Of a stretch of DNA of 64,000 nucleotides, positions 1 through 9,150 are shown piece by piece (the stretch's first letter is position 1; every line of letters starts with the position of its first letter). The DNA comes from Clavibacter michiganensis subsp. insidiosus (GTDB taxonomy: Bacteria > Actinomycetota > Actinomycetes > Actinomycetales > Microbacteriaceae): the NCBI RefSeq assembly GCF_002240565.1, contig NZ_MZMO01000001.1, forward strand, positions 1,612,001 to 1,676,000, written 5' to 3'. Made by a program: the position numbers and the translations under genes. The notes under the pieces are model-generated. The model was not told the DNA's origin. It was given only the letters and a program-made list of their open reading frames with translations, and did no database searches.

Positions 1-1
1 G

Positions 2-22
2 GACGACGACGACGAGGAGTAG
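2..22 (+). CDS. 3' end of an upstream gene, possibly YebC/PmpR-type regulator
   Basis: Only the last six codons and the stop are present, reading DDDDEE then TAG. A run of acidic residues at the C-terminus followed at once by ruvC fits the usual yebC-ruvC-ruvA-ruvB order of actinobacteria, so a YebC-family protein is the likely owner. The family call rests on neighbourhood alone because no domain is visible. The frame is chosen because it ends in a stop just before ruvC; another frame cannot be excluded. Confidence 0.35.
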   Translation, partial: DDDDEE

Positions 23-73
23 GCCCTCATCGCCGGGGTGCGGGGGAGCGGCACGGCGGGCAGCGGCACGTCC

Positions 74-682
74 GTGCGGATCCTCGGGATCGACCCCGGC
101 CTGACGCGCTGCGGCGTCGGGGTCGTGGACGTCTACGCCGACCGGTCCGCCCGGCTCGTCGACGTGCAGGTCGTCCGCACCAGCCCCACGTCCGAGCTGC
201 ACCACCGGCTGCTCGCGGTCGGCGACGGCATCGACGAGCTCGTGGACCGGCACCGGCCGTCCGTCGTCGCCATCGAGCGCGTCTTCGCGCAGGACAACCT
301 CTCGACGGTGATGGGCGTGGCGCAGATCACGGGCGTCGCCCTCGTCGGCGCGGCGCGGCGCGGGCTCGACGTCGCCCTGCACACGCCGAGCGAGGTGAAG
401 GCCGCCGTCACCGGGTACGGCCAGGCCGACAAGAAGCAGGTGGCGACGATGGTCGCGCGGATCCTCGGCCTCGACGAGCTGCCGACGCCCGCCGACGCGT
501 CCGACGCGCTCGCCCTCGCGATCTGCGCCGGGTGGCGCGCCGGCATGTCCCGCGCCGGCGTCGCGGGGACGCCGCCGCCGTCCGCGCGCACCTCCGTCGC
601 GGACGCGCCGGCGGGCGCGGGACCGACCGCGGCGCAGTCCGCGTGGCTCGCGGCCGAGCGTGCGCAGCGGGGTCGGCGCTAG
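74..682 (+). CDS. ruvC: Crossover junction endodeoxyribonuclease RuvC
   Basis: RuvC is the resolvase that nicks Holliday junctions symmetrically once RuvAB has migrated them. The protein opens with the RNase-H-like GIDPG motif. With the GTG at 74 as start, the four acidic catalytic residues fall at D7, E68 (in AIERVF), D141 and D144 (in DASDAL), close to the E. coli numbering. That is why 74 is preferred to the in-frame GTG at 38, which would add 12 non-conserved Gly/Ser residues. Length is about 202 aa; the tail after the catalytic core is Ala/Pro-rich and looks disordered. It is the first gene of a ruvC-ruvA-ruvB cluster. No strong ribosome binding site is seen at either start. Confidence 0.95.
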   Translation: MRILGIDPGLTRCGVGVVDVYADRSARLVDVQVVRTSPTSELHHRLLAVGDGIDELVDRHRPSVVAIERVFAQDNLSTVMGVAQITGVALVGAARRGLDVALHTPSEVKAAVTGYGQADKKQVATMVARILGLDELPTPADASDALALAICAGWRAGMSRAGVAGTPPPSARTSVADAPAGAGPTAAQSAWLAAERAQRGRR

Positions 683-686
683 CTCG

Positions 687-692
687 TAGGGT
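687..692 (+). promoter_or_regulatory. Candidate -10 box for a leaderless ruvA transcript
   Basis: TAGGGT lies six bases before the GTG start of ruvA and no ribosome binding site fits in between. This matches the TANNNT-N6/7-start layout of leaderless actinobacterial genes, where transcription starts at the start codon. No good -35 box is seen. Confidence 0.5.
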
Positions 693-698
693 TGGAGC

Positions 699-1343
699 GT
701 GATCTCCTCCCTCCGCGGCACCGTGCTGTCCGTCTCCGGTCAGACCCTCCTGCTGGAGGTGCACGGGGTGGGCTACGGCGTCTCCGTGACGCCACGGCAC
801 GCGCTCGAGCTGCGGCACGGATCCGAGGCCACCGTGCTCACCTCGCTGGTCGTCCGCGAGGACTCGCTCACCCTCTTCGGCTTCCCCGGTCCCGACGAGC
901 TGCGGGCCTTCGAGCTGCTCTGCGGCGTCACGGGCGTCGGCCCGAAGTCGGCCCTCGCGGTGCTCGAGCACCTGGATCCGGAGGCCATGGCCCAGGCCGT
1001 CGCGGCGGAGGACGACGCCGCGTTCCGCCGCGTCTCCGGCATCGGCCCGAAGACCGCCAAGCTCATCGTCCTGCAGCTCGCGGGGAAGCTGTTCGTCACG
1101 CAGCCGCGGACCCGCCCGACGGCGTCCGGCGCGTCGACGGTCACGGCGGACGTCGTCACGGCCCTCATCGGCCTCGGCTGGTCCGAGCGCGTGGCCCGCA
1201 CCGCGGTCGACGACGCCGTGGCCGCGGCGGCCGAGCAGGGCCTCCCGGCCGACATGCCCCGCCTCCTGCGCGTGGCGCTCGGGATGCTCGGGCCGCAGCA
1301 GCCCGCGGGCGCGTCCGCCGCCGGCCAGGCGGCCGACCGGTGA
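699..1343 (+). CDS. ruvA: Holliday junction branch migration protein RuvA
   Basis: RuvA binds the four-way junction as a tetramer and loads the RuvB motor. The 214 aa have the expected order: an N-terminal OB fold ([11 protein letters not shown]), two helix-hairpin-helix motifs (VTGVGPKSA and VSGIGPKTA), and after a flexible linker a C-terminal RuvB-contacting domain ([19 protein letters not shown]). The GTG start is favoured because it gives the family N-terminus exactly and has a leaderless-type -10 in front. The stop overlaps the start of ruvB in a GTGA, implying translational coupling. Confidence 0.97.
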   Translation: MISSLRGTVLSVSGQTLLLEVHGVGYGVSVTPRHALELRHGSEATVLTSLVVREDSLTLFGFPGPDELRAFELLCGVTGVGPKSALAVLEHLDPEAMAQAVAAEDDAAFRRVSGIGPKTAKLIVLQLAGKLFVTQPRTRPTASGASTVTADVVTALIGLGWSERVARTAVDDAVAAAAEQGLPADMPRLLRVALGMLGPQQPAGASAAGQAADR

Positions 1344-2419
1344 GTGGCATCGAGCACGGCGACGCGTCCAGCCCCGTCCCGGAGTCCGACGCGGAGCTCG
1401 CGTTCGAGGGCGCGCTCCGCCCGCGGTCGCTCTCCGAGTTCGTCGGCCAGGTCAAGGTGCGCGGCCAGCTGGAGCTGCTCCTCACCGCCGCCGCCATGCA
1501 GAACCGCTCGCCCGACCACATCCTGCTCGCGGGCCCGCCCGGGCTCGGCAAGACGACGCTCGCCATGATCGTGGCGGAGGAGAGCCGCCGCCCGCTCCGC
1601 CTCACGAGCGGCCCGGCGATCCAGCACGCGGGCGATCTGGCCGCCGTGCTGTCGGCGCTGGTGCCGGGCGAGATCCTCTTCGTCGACGAGATCCACCGCA
1701 TGGCGCGCTCCGCCGAGGAGATGCTCTACCTCGCCATGGAGGACTACCGCATCGACATCATGGTGGGCAAGGGCGCCGGCGCGACCTCCATCCCGCTGGA
1801 GCTGTCGCCCTTCACGCTGGTGGGCGCGACGACGCGCTCGGGCATGCTGCCGAGCCCGCTCCGCGACCGCTTCGGCTTCACCGCGCACCTCGAGTTCTAC
1901 GAGACGCACGAGCTGGAGCAGGTGATCGAGCGGGCCGCCCGCATGCTGCACCTGGAGATCGAGCACGAGGCCGTCGCCGAGATCGCGGGACGCTGCCGCG
2001 GCACGCCGCGCATCGCGAACCGCCTCCTCCGCCGGGTTCGCGACTACGCCCTCGTGCACGGCACCGAGGCGGGCCTCGCGTCCGTGCGCGCCGCGCTCGA
2101 CCTCTACGACGTGGATCCGCTCGGCCTCGACCGCCTCGACCGCGCCGTGATGCGCGGCATCCTCACGCGATTCGGCGGCGGACCGGTGGGGCTCAACACC
2201 CTCGCCGTCTCCGTGGGGGAGGAGGCGGAGACGATCGAGTCGGTCGTCGAGCCGTTCCTCGTCCGCATCGGGCTGGTGACGCGCACGCCTCGCGGTCGCG
2301 TCGCGACGCCCGCTGCGTGGGAGCACTTCGGCCTCGCGGCCCCTGCATCGCCCGGCGCTCCCGCCCGCGCGTCGGGTCCGTCGGATGCCGCCGGGGCCCT
2401 CTTCGGCGATGAACTATGA
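1340..2419 (+). CDS. ruvB: Holliday junction branch migration ATPase RuvB
   Basis: RuvB is the hexameric AAA+ motor that drives branch migration on RuvA-bound junctions. Walker [10 protein letters not shown] is at about residues 65-73 and Walker B with DEIHR at about 116-120. Sensor 1 (GATTRSGML), the arginine-finger region (PLRDRFG) and the C-terminal winged helix follow. The 359 aa are slightly longer than the family norm, owing to an Ala/Pro-rich tail of about 25 residues. The GTG start overlaps the ruvA stop by four bases. The stop codon is part of a TATGAT sequence that may serve as the -10 of the next gene. Confidence 0.97.
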   Translation: MSGIEHGDASSPVPESDAELAFEGALRPRSLSEFVGQVKVRGQLELLLTAAAMQNRSPDHILLAGPPGLGKTTLAMIVAEESRRPLRLTSGPAIQHAGDLAAVLSALVPGEILFVDEIHRMARSAEEMLYLAMEDYRIDIMVGKGAGATSIPLELSPFTLVGATTRSGMLPSPLRDRFGFTAHLEFYETHELEQVIERAARMLHLEIEHEAVAEIAGRCRGTPRIANRLLRRVRDYALVHGTEAGLASVRAALDLYDVDPLGLDRLDRAVMRGILTRFGGGPVGLNTLAVSVGEEAETIESVVEPFLVRIGLVTRTPRGRVATPAAWEHFGLAAPASPGAPARASGPSDAAGALFGDEL

Positions 2420-2420
2420 T
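2415..2420 (+). promoter_or_regulatory. Candidate -10 box of yajC, overlapping the ruvB stop
   Basis: TATGAT is one mismatch from the TATAAT consensus and sits in the last codons of ruvB, spelled with CTA and the TGA stop in a region otherwise lacking A/T. It would give a leader of about 70 bases before the yajC ATG. A -35 box is not obvious, so confidence is moderate. Confidence 0.45.
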
Positions 2421-2495
2421 TCAAGCTGGCCTCCCGCGGAACGTCGCCGGTTCGTCGTGTCCGTCACCTCCCAGCACCTGAAAGGCCCGTCCCGC

Positions 2496-2879
2496 ATGGA
2501 CCCGTTCACCTTGATCATGTTCGCCGTCCTGGCGCTGCTCATCTTCTTCATGTTCCGCAACAGCCGGAAGCGCCAGAAGGACCTCGCCGCGCTGCAGACG
2601 CAGATGGTCCCCGGTGCCGAGGTCATGACCGCGTCCGGCATCTACGGCACGCTCGTCTCCTTCGACGAGGAGAACAACCTCGCGTACCTCGAGGTCTCGC
2701 CCGGCACGGTGCTGAAGCTGCACCGCCAGACCATCGCCCGCGTGGTCGAGCCCACCGTCGCCGACGACGCGTCCGTGCTCGTGGACGACGCGCCCGCGGC
2801 GGACGTGGTCGACGAGACCGGCACGAGCGACGCCTCGCGACGCCTCGACGACGGCGACGCCCCCACCGCGCGCTCCTGA
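2496..2879 (+). CDS. yajC: Preprotein translocase subunit YajC
   Basis: YajC is a small single-span membrane protein that joins SecD and SecF in the complex using the proton-motive force to help SecYEG export. The ATG at 2496 gives MDPFTLIMFAVLALLIFFMF, a membrane helix right at the N-terminus, followed by the family's RNSRKRQK and the soluble domain with VPGAEVMTASGIYGTLVSF. GAAAGG-like purines lie about 11 bases upstream. A longer reading frame from 2385 only adds unconserved residues overlapping ruvB. Length is 127 aa with an acidic tail. secD and secF follow. Confidence 0.93.
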   Translation: MDPFTLIMFAVLALLIFFMFRNSRKRQKDLAALQTQMVPGAEVMTASGIYGTLVSFDEENNLAYLEVSPGTVLKLHRQTIARVVEPTVADDASVLVDDAPAADVVDETGTSDASRRLDDGDAPTARS

Positions 2880-2885
2880 TCCCCC

Positions 2886-2935
2886 GGGCGGGCGACCACC
2901 GGTCGCCCGCCCCTCCCGGGCGGCTCGCCGCCCGG
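2886..2935 (+). terminator. Two consecutive hairpins between yajC and secD
   Basis: A perfect 12-bp stem (2886-2897 with 2901-2912, 3-base loop) is followed by a perfect 8-bp stem (2916-2923 with 2928-2935, loop CTCG). No U-tract follows. They may terminate or attenuate yajC transcription and so set the yajC to secDF ratio, or may stabilise the upstream mRNA. Confidence 0.55.
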
Positions 2936-3008
2936 ACCCGTTCACCCCCTCCATCCGGTGCGCCGCGCGAATCCCGCCGGCGCACCGCGAAGAAAGTCGA
3001 GTGTCCAG

Positions 3009-4802
3009 GTGGCCAAGTCGCCCACACCGGTACGCAAGGCCAGGCGCAAGCTCATCTGGCTGCTGGTCATCATCGGCCTCCTCGCCGGCGGCAACGCCGC
3101 CAGCGTGGCGTTCAGCAACGGGTCCTGGACCCCGAAGCTCGCGCTCGACCTCGAGGGCGGCACGCAGATCATCCTCGCGCCGCAGCTCGACGGCGCGTCC
3201 TCCGGGCCCACGAGCGAGCAGCTCGCCCAGGCGGTCTCGATCATCCGCCAGCGCGTCGACGCGAGCGGCGTCTCCGAGGCGGAGATCACCACGCAGGGCG
3301 GCAGCAACATCGTCGTGAGCCTTCCGGGCGAGCCCGACGCGGCCACCATGCAGCGCCTGCAGTCGTCGGCGAAGCTCGAGCTGCGCCCCGTGCTCATCAG
3401 CGCGGCCGGCACGGCGTCGTCCGCCGCGACGCCCACGCCCACCCCCACCGACGGATCGGCGCCCGCGGACGGCTCCACCCCCGCGGCCGAGGCCACCCCG
3501 GATCCCTCCGCCCTCTCCGACGAGCCGACCGCGGAGCCCACGGGCCCGAGCGACGTCTCCTGGGTCACGCCGCGCCTCCAGGCCGAGTTCGCCGCGTACG
3601 ACTGCGCGACGGCCCCGGAGAGCGACGGCCAGGCGGCCCCCGCCGACCGCGCGATCATCGCCTGCTCCGACGACGGCGCCGCGAAGTACGTGCTCGGCCC
3701 GGTCGAGGTCGATGGCAGCACCATCTCCGATGCCACGAGCGGCCTCCAGCAGTCGAGCCAGGGCGTCAGCACCGGCACCTGGTCCGTCAACCTCGTCTTC
3801 GACGGCGACGGCACGAAGCAGTTCGGCGACATGTCGACCCGCCTCATCACGCTCGAGTCGCCGCGCAACCAGTTCGCGTTCGTCCTCGACAACGAGGTCA
3901 TCTCCGCACCGGTGACGCAGGGCGTGGTCACGAACGGCAAGCCCTCCATCACGGGCAACTTCACCCAGGAGAGCGCGAAGGCGCTGGCCGACCAGCTCAA
4001 GTTCGGCGCGCTGCCGCTCAGCTTCACGCTGCAGAGCTCGGACGTCATCTCGGCGACCCTCGGGTCGTCGCAGCTCACCAGCGGCCTGATCGCCGGGCTC
4101 ATCGGCCTCGTGCTCGTGGTGCTCTACTCGCTCGTGCAGTACCGGCTGCTCGGCACGGTGACCATCGCGTCGCTCGTGATCGCCGCCGTCATCACCTACC
4201 TCCTCATCACGCTGCTCAGCTGGCGGGAGGGGTACCGGCTGTCGCTCGCCGGGGTGGCGGGGCTCATCGTGGCCATCGGCATCACGGCCGACTCGTTCAT
4301 CGTGTACTTCGAACGCATCAAGGACGAGCTGCGCGACGGCCGCGGGCTCGTCTCCTCGGTCGAGCAGGGCTGGAAGCGCGCGCTCCGCACGATCATCGCG
4401 TCAGACACGGTCAACTTCCTGGCGGCCGCGGTGCTCTTCATCCTCGCGGTGGGCAACGTCAAGGGCTTCGCGCTCACGCTCGGGCTCACGACGATCATCG
4501 ACCTCATCGTCGTGTCGCTGTTCACGCACCCGATCCTCCAGCTGCTCGCGAACCGGCCGTTCTTCGCCGAGGGCCACCGCATGAGCGGGCTGGACCCGCG
4601 GGCGCTCGGTGCCGTCTACCGCGGCCGCGCGACGTTCCGCACCCCCACCGCCGCCGCGGGGCGCAACGCCGCCGCGGCCAAGGAGGCGGCGCGCCGGCAG
4701 ACCATCGCCGAGCGCAAGGCCGCCCAGGGCCAGGCGACCGGATCCACGAAGACCGCGACGATCGACGCACCGCGGGCCGACGACACGAGCAGGGACGACT
4801 GA
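3009..4802 (+). CDS. secD: Protein translocase subunit SecD
   Basis: SecD is the RND-family partner of SecF, pulling exported proteins off the outer face of SecYEG with proton energy. A first membrane helix (about residues 14-30) is followed by the D1 motif LALDLEGGTQ, the extracytoplasmic domain, then five helices from about residue 360 onward (GLIAGLIGLVLVVLYS, GVAGLIVAIGITADSFIVYFERIKDE). An insertion at about residues 132-182 is made almost only of Ala, Thr, Pro, Ser and acidic residues and lies in the extracytoplasmic domain. The GTG at 3009 starts VAKSPTPVRKARRK; the GTG at 2958 would add 17 residues and cannot be ruled out. The stop overlaps the secF ATG. Confidence 0.95.
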   Translation: MAKSPTPVRKARRKLIWLLVIIGLLAGGNAASVAFSNGSWTPKLALDLEGGTQIILAPQLDGASSGPTSEQLAQAVSIIRQRVDASGVSEAEITTQGGSNIVVSLPGEPDAATMQRLQSSAKLELRPVLISAAGTASSAATPTPTPTDGSAPADGSTPAAEATPDPSALSDEPTAEPTGPSDVSWVTPRLQAEFAAYDCATAPESDGQAAPADRAIIACSDDGAAKYVLGPVEVDGSTISDATSGLQQSSQGVSTGTWSVNLVFDGDGTKQFGDMSTRLITLESPRNQFAFVLDNEVISAPVTQGVVTNGKPSITGNFTQESAKALADQLKFGALPLSFTLQSSDVISATLGSSQLTSGLIAGLIGLVLVVLYSLVQYRLLGTVTIASLVIAAVITYLLITLLSWREGYRLSLAGVAGLIVAIGITADSFIVYFERIKDELRDGRGLVSSVEQGWKRALRTIIASDTVNFLAAAVLFILAVGNVKGFALTLGLTTIIDLIVVSLFTHPILQLLANRPFFAEGHRMSGLDPRALGAVYRGRATFRTPTAAAGRNAAAAKEAARRQTIAERKAAQGQATGSTKTATIDAPRADDTSRDD

Positions 4803-5812
4803 TGGCTGGCTTCTCCGAGTTCGGCAACGACCTCTACACGGGCAAGCGCTCGTTCGACATCGTCGGCCGCCGCCGCCTCTGGTACTCCATCGCGGCGATC
4901 TGCATCCTCGTCTCCATCCTCGGCCCGCTGCTGCGCGGCGGCTTCACGTTCGGGATCGAGTTCACGGGCGGATCCGAGTACACGGTGAGCGGCGTGCGGT
5001 CGCAGTCGCAGGACATCGCGAGCGAGGCGGTCGCGACCGTGACGCCCGTCCCGGCGCGCGTTTCGTCCGTGGGGTCGGACGCCGTCCGCGTCCAGACCGA
5101 CCAGCTGCAGCCCGAGGACAGCACCGCCGTCCGGCAGGCGCTCGCGACGGCGTACGGCGTCGAGACGTCCAGCGTCACCGAGTCCTTCATCGGGCCGTCG
5201 TGGGGCCAGGACATCACGCGCCAGGCGCTCTGGGGCCTCGTGGTCTTCCTCGCGCTGGCGGCGATCGTCATGTCGGTCTACTTCCGCACGTGGAAGATGT
5301 CGGTGGCCGCGATCATCGCCCTCCTGCACGACCTCGTCCTCACCGCCGGCATCTACGGCATCACGGGCTTCGAGGTCACGCCCGCGGCCGTCATCGGGTT
5401 CCTCACGATCCTCGGCTACTCGCTCTACGACACCGTCGTGGTGTTCGACAAGATCCGCGAGAACACCGCGGAGGACGGGCAGGAGTCGAGGCGCACCTTC
5501 GGGCAGTCGGTGAACCTCGCGGTGAACCAGACCCTCGTGCGCTCGATCAACACCTCGATCGTCGCCATCCTCCCGGTCGGCTCGATCCTCTTCATCGGAG
5601 CCGTCGTCCTCGGCGCCGGGACGCTGCGGGACATCGCGCTGTCGCTGTTCATCGGCATCATCGTCGGCACCTACTCGACGATCTTCATCGCGGCCCCGCT
5701 GTACGCGCACCTCCGCGAGAGCGAGCCCAAGGTGAAGCGGGGCGACGCCCTCGCCGCCTCGGCCGCGAGCCGGGCCCAGGCCGAGCGCGCGGCCGTCACG
5801 GTGGAGTCGTGA
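4802..5812 (+). CDS. secF: Protein translocase subunit SecF
   Basis: SecF pairs with SecD to form the membrane proton-driven export motor. The 336 aa show the first helix (residues about 23-42), the FGIEFTGGSEY motif, an extracytoplasmic loop, and a five-helix bundle including LHDLVLTAGIYGITG and GYSLYDTVVVFDKIREN, both family signatures. The protein ends in a basic/Ala-rich cytoplasmic tail. Its ATG overlaps the secD stop by one base, and its stop overlaps the GTG of the next gene, so the three are probably co-translated. Confidence 0.96.
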   Translation: MAGFSEFGNDLYTGKRSFDIVGRRRLWYSIAAICILVSILGPLLRGGFTFGIEFTGGSEYTVSGVRSQSQDIASEAVATVTPVPARVSSVGSDAVRVQTDQLQPEDSTAVRQALATAYGVETSSVTESFIGPSWGQDITRQALWGLVVFLALAAIVMSVYFRTWKMSVAAIIALLHDLVLTAGIYGITGFEVTPAAVIGFLTILGYSLYDTVVVFDKIRENTAEDGQESRRTFGQSVNLAVNQTLVRSINTSIVAILPVGSILFIGAVVLGAGTLRDIALSLFIGIIVGTYSTIFIAAPLYAHLRESEPKVKRGDALAASAASRAQAERAAVTVES

Positions 5813-6168
5813 CGAGCTCGCAGGGCGCGGGCGTGCCCGAGGACCTCGACGCGGCGACGGCCAAGGCCCGCACCGCGACCCGGGATTCGTGGCTGCTCGA
5901 CGTCCGCGAGCAGGACGAGTGGGATGCCGGGCACTCCGCCATGGCCCACCACATCCCGATGGGCGAGCTGGAGGCGCGCGTCGCCGAGATCCCCACCGAC
6001 CAGCACATCGCGGTCGTCTGCCGGTCGGGCCATCGGTCCGCCATCGCGGCGCAGGCGCTGCTGCGCGGCGGATTCGCGGCCTCCAACGTCACGGGCGGCA
6101 TGCACGCCTGGTCCGAGATGGGCGGCGACGTCGTCGTGGACGACGGGCAGCCCGGCCGCATCGCCTGA
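5809..6168 (+). CDS. Single-domain rhodanese-like protein
   Basis: A 119-aa protein made of one rhodanese domain, a sulfur-transfer or persulfide-carrier fold. The N-terminal LLDVREQDEWDAGH and the active-site loop CRSGHRS, containing the candidate catalytic cysteine, are clear, and VTGGMHAWSEMG closes the domain. The GTG start overlaps the secF stop as GTGA. The sulfur acceptor cannot be told from sequence. Its place behind secDF seems to be an operon convenience and not a functional clue. Confidence 0.85.
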   Translation: MTSSQGAGVPEDLDAATAKARTATRDSWLLDVREQDEWDAGHSAMAHHIPMGELEARVAEIPTDQHIAVVCRSGHRSAIAAQALLRGGFAASNVTGGMHAWSEMGGDVVVDDGQPGRIA

Positions 6169-6232
6169 GCCCCGTCCGTCGCGTCCCGCGCGTCGCGACG
6201 GCCGCCCGTGGTCGGGAGCTCTCGGGCGCGGT

Positions 6233-6238
6233 GATAAT
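6233..6238 (+). promoter_or_regulatory. Candidate -10 box of rel
   Basis: GATAAT is one mismatch from consensus, in the A/T-richest spot of the intergenic region. It would start transcription about 27 bases before the rel ATG, leaving room for the GGGAGG ribosome binding site at 6259-6264, seven bases before the ATG at 6272. Confidence 0.6.
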
Positions 6239-6271
6239 TTGGTCTCCAGCACACGCCTGGGAGGCTGAACG

Positions 6272-8521
6272 ATGACGGAGACGACCTCGAGCACGGCTTC
6301 CCTCCGGCGCCTGGTGCCCCGTCTCTTCTCCCGGGCGCAGCCCGCCGGCGCCGTCGAGCAGCTCATCCGCACCGCCCGGCTGCACCACCCCAAGGCCGAC
6401 ATGAGCCTCATCGAGCGGGCGTACGCCATCGCCGAGCGGGCGCACGAGGGCCAGAAGCGCAAGAGCGGCGAGCCGTACATCACCCACCCGGTCGCGGTGG
6501 CGCAGATCCTCGCCGACCTCGGCATCGGCCCGAAGACCCTCGCGGCGGCCCTCCTCCACGACACGGTCGAGGACACCGAGTACACGCTCGACATGCTGCG
6601 CCACGACTTCGGCGACGAGATCGCCATGCTCGTCGACGGCGTCACCAAGCTCGACAAGCTCAAGTACGGCGACAGCGCCCAGGCCGAGACGGTGCGCAAG
6701 ATGGTCGTCGCGATGTCGAAGGACATCCGCGTGCTCGTCGTCAAGCTCGCCGACCGCCTGCACAACGCGCGCACTTGGGGCTTCGTCGAGTCGGCGTCCG
6801 CCGAGCGGAAGGCGAAGGAGACCCTCGAGATCTACGCGCCGCTCGCGCACCGCCTCGGCATCTCGACCATCAAGTGGGAGCTCGAGGACCTCTCGTTCGC
6901 GGTGCTCTACCCGAAGATCTACGTCGAGATCGAGAACCTCGTGAAGCAGCGCACCCCGCAGCGCGAGGAGTTCGTGCAGCAGGTGATCGACAGCGTCAAC
7001 GACGACCTGCGCGCAGCCAAGATCCGCGGCAAGGTGGTCGGCCGACCGAAGCAGTACTACTCGATCTACCAGAAGATGGTCGTGCGCGGTCGCGAGTTCG
7101 ACGAGATCTACGACCTCGTGGGGATCCGCGTGCTGGTCGACTCGCTCCGCGACTGCTACGCCGTGCTCGGCGCGATCCACGCCCGCTGGCCTCCGGTGCC
7201 CGGGCGGTTCAAGGACTACATCGCCACGCCGAAGTTCAACCTCTACCAGTCGCTGCACACGACGGTGATCGGGCCCAAGGGCCGCCCGGTGGAGATCCAG
7301 ATCCGCACGCACGAGATGCACCAGCGCGCCGAGTTCGGCGTCGCGGCCCACTGGAAGTACAAGGAGCGCATGAACGGCGGGCGCGCCGCCGAGGTGTCGC
7401 CCCAGGGGGACACCGACCTCGCCTGGCTCGCGCACATCTCCGACTGGCAGTCCGAGACGGCGGATCCCGGGGAGTTCCTCGACTCCCTGCGCTTCGAGAT
7501 CGGCGCGAAGGAGGTCTACGTCTTCACGCCGCACGGCAAGGTGATCGGGCTCCCGGCCGGCGGCACCCCCGTGGACTTCGCCTACGCCGTGCACACGGAC
7601 GTGGGCCACCGCACCATGGGCGCCAAGGTGAACGGGCGGCTCGTGCCGCTCGAGAACCCGCTCACCACGGGCGACGTGGTCGAGGTGTTCACGTCGAAGA
7701 ACCCCGACAGCGGTCCGAGCAAGGACTGGCTCGCGTTCGTGAAGAGCGCCCGCGCCCGCAACAAGATCAAGCAGTGGTTCACCAAGGAGCGGCGCGAGGA
7801 GGCGATCGAGCAGGGCAAGGACGCCATCGCCCGTGCCATGCGCAAGCAGAACCTGCCGCTGCAGAAGCTCATGAACCAGGACGCGTTCTCGGACGTGGCG
7901 CAGAGCATGAAGTACGACGACGTCGCGGCGCTCTACGCGGCCGTCGGCGAAGGCCACGTCTCCACCCAGTCGGTGATCGAGAAGGTGCTCTCGTCCATCC
8001 AGGGCGACAGCGGCGGGGAGGCCGAGGAGGTCTTCGCGGTCACGCAGCGCTCGCGCGTGTCCCGGAACAGCGACTCCGGCGTGCTCGTGCGCGGAGCGCC
8101 GGACATCCTCGTGAAGCTCGCCAAGTGCTGCACCCCGGTGCCGGGCGACGAGATCATCGGGTTCGTGACCCGGGGCGCGGGCGTCTCCGTGCACCAGGCG
8201 AACTGCCACAACGTGGACTCGCTGCGCGCGGAGCCCGACCGCATGATCGAGGTCGAGTGGGCGCCGTCGTCGAAGAGCCTCTTCCTGGTGCACATCCAGG
8301 TCGAGGCGCTCGACCGGTCCGGCCTCCTCAGCGACGTGACGCGCGTGCTGTCGGAGCACCACGTGAACATCCTCTCCGCGTCCGTCTCGACGTCGTCGAA
8401 CCGCCTGGCCATCAGCCGCTTCGTCTTCGAGATGGGCGACGTGACGCACCTGGACCGCGTGCTCAACGCCGTGCGTCGCATCGACGCGGTGTACGACGTG
8501 TACCGCGTCAACGGCGGCTGA
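6272..8521 (+). CDS. relA: Bifunctional (p)ppGpp synthetase/hydrolase Rel
   Basis: Rel makes and destroys the alarmone (p)ppGpp, setting the stringent response on ribosomes. The 749 aa hold an N-terminal HD hydrolase domain (LLHDTVEDT at about 95-101, so hydrolysis looks intact), the synthetase domain with GRFKDYIATPK at about 311-321, a TGS domain (VYVFTPHGKVIGLPAGGTPVDFAYAVHTDVGH), a Cys-containing linker (KLAKCCTPVPGDEIIGF) and a C-terminal ACT domain (ALDRSGLLSDVTRVL). RFKD, and not the acidic EXDD of monofunctional RelA, plus the intact HD residues, argues for both activities. It is a single gene with its own promoter. Its last 14 bases overlap the convergent gene. Confidence 0.97.
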   Translation: MTETTSSTASLRRLVPRLFSRAQPAGAVEQLIRTARLHHPKADMSLIERAYAIAERAHEGQKRKSGEPYITHPVAVAQILADLGIGPKTLAAALLHDTVEDTEYTLDMLRHDFGDEIAMLVDGVTKLDKLKYGDSAQAETVRKMVVAMSKDIRVLVVKLADRLHNARTWGFVESASAERKAKETLEIYAPLAHRLGISTIKWELEDLSFAVLYPKIYVEIENLVKQRTPQREEFVQQVIDSVNDDLRAAKIRGKVVGRPKQYYSIYQKMVVRGREFDEIYDLVGIRVLVDSLRDCYAVLGAIHARWPPVPGRFKDYIATPKFNLYQSLHTTVIGPKGRPVEIQIRTHEMHQRAEFGVAAHWKYKERMNGGRAAEVSPQGDTDLAWLAHISDWQSETADPGEFLDSLRFEIGAKEVYVFTPHGKVIGLPAGGTPVDFAYAVHTDVGHRTMGAKVNGRLVPLENPLTTGDVVEVFTSKNPDSGPSKDWLAFVKSARARNKIKQWFTKERREEAIEQGKDAIARAMRKQNLPLQKLMNQDAFSDVAQSMKYDDVAALYAAVGEGHVSTQSVIEKVLSSIQGDSGGEAEEVFAVTQRSRVSRNSDSGVLVRGAPDILVKLAKCCTPVPGDEIIGFVTRGAGVSVHQANCHNVDSLRAEPDRMIEVEWAPSSKSLFLVHIQVEALDRSGLLSDVTRVLSEHHVNILSASVSTSSNRLAISRFVFEMGDVTHLDRVLNAVRRIDAVYDVYRVNGG

Positions 8522-9116
8522 CCGGATCCGCGGACGGCCGGCCGTCCGCGCGATCCGACGACGCGGTACGGCGGTCCAGGGCCTCGAGCCGGAGCAGCGC
8601 GCGGCGCTTGTCGGGCAGCGCCCCCGAGGCCGCGAGGTGCTGCCGCGCGGCGGCCCCGGTGACCCCGGGCAGGGCCAGCAGGCCGAGGCACGCGGCCTCG
8701 TGGGCCGGAGTGAAGTCGGCGACCGTGCGCGTGATGTCGCACAGGGTCCGCAGCGGCGTCGTGACGCGGAGGCCGGCCAGCACGATGGTGTCGCGCTCGT
8801 CGAGCACGACCTCGCGGATGCGCACGTTGCGCAGCGCAGGCGGGTGGCAGCGCGCGACGCTGTCCACGCAGTACTCGTGGGTGCGCGGCGGGGTGCGGAC
8901 GGCGCCGTGCACCCAGGCCGCGGTCGACCGCTCGGCGATGAGGCGCGAGGGGACCTGCGCGGCGAGCGCCGCGGCGCGGAGCCAGGGCGAGGCGAGCTCG
9001 TCGACGGGGGAGTAGCAGGCGTCGACCTCGTACACCTCGCCGTCGAGTCGGGCGGAGCAGAGCTCGGCGAGGGGGAGATCGAGGACGGACAGGACGGGCG
9101 CGAGGCGGGGTGACAT
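8508..9116 (-). CDS. AbiEi-like (type IV antitoxin-related) hypothetical protein
   Basis: This 202-aa minus-strand protein resembles the large actinobacterial group annotated as AbiEi-type antitoxin domain proteins: the middle segment LIAERSTAAWVHGA and the segment VTTPLRTLCDITRT are the recurring landmarks I recognise from that group. No toxin (AbiEii-type nucleotidyltransferase) gene lies beside it, so a working toxin-antitoxin pair is not supported, and such orphans have no established role. Its stop lies inside the 3' end of rel, a 14-base convergent overlap. No clear ribosome binding site precedes the ATG. Confidence 0.6.
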   Translation of the reverse strand: MSPRLAPVLSVLDLPLAELCSARLDGEVYEVDACYSPVDELASPWLRAAALAAQVPSRLIAERSTAAWVHGAVRTPPRTHEYCVDSVARCHPPALRNVRIREVVLDERDTIVLAGLRVTTPLRTLCDITRTVADFTPAHEAACLGLLALPGVTGAAARQHLAASGALPDKRRALLRLEALDRRTASSDRADGRPSADPVSRR

Positions 9117-9150
9117 GGGCGCACCATGCCATCGCGCGTCGCCGGACGGA

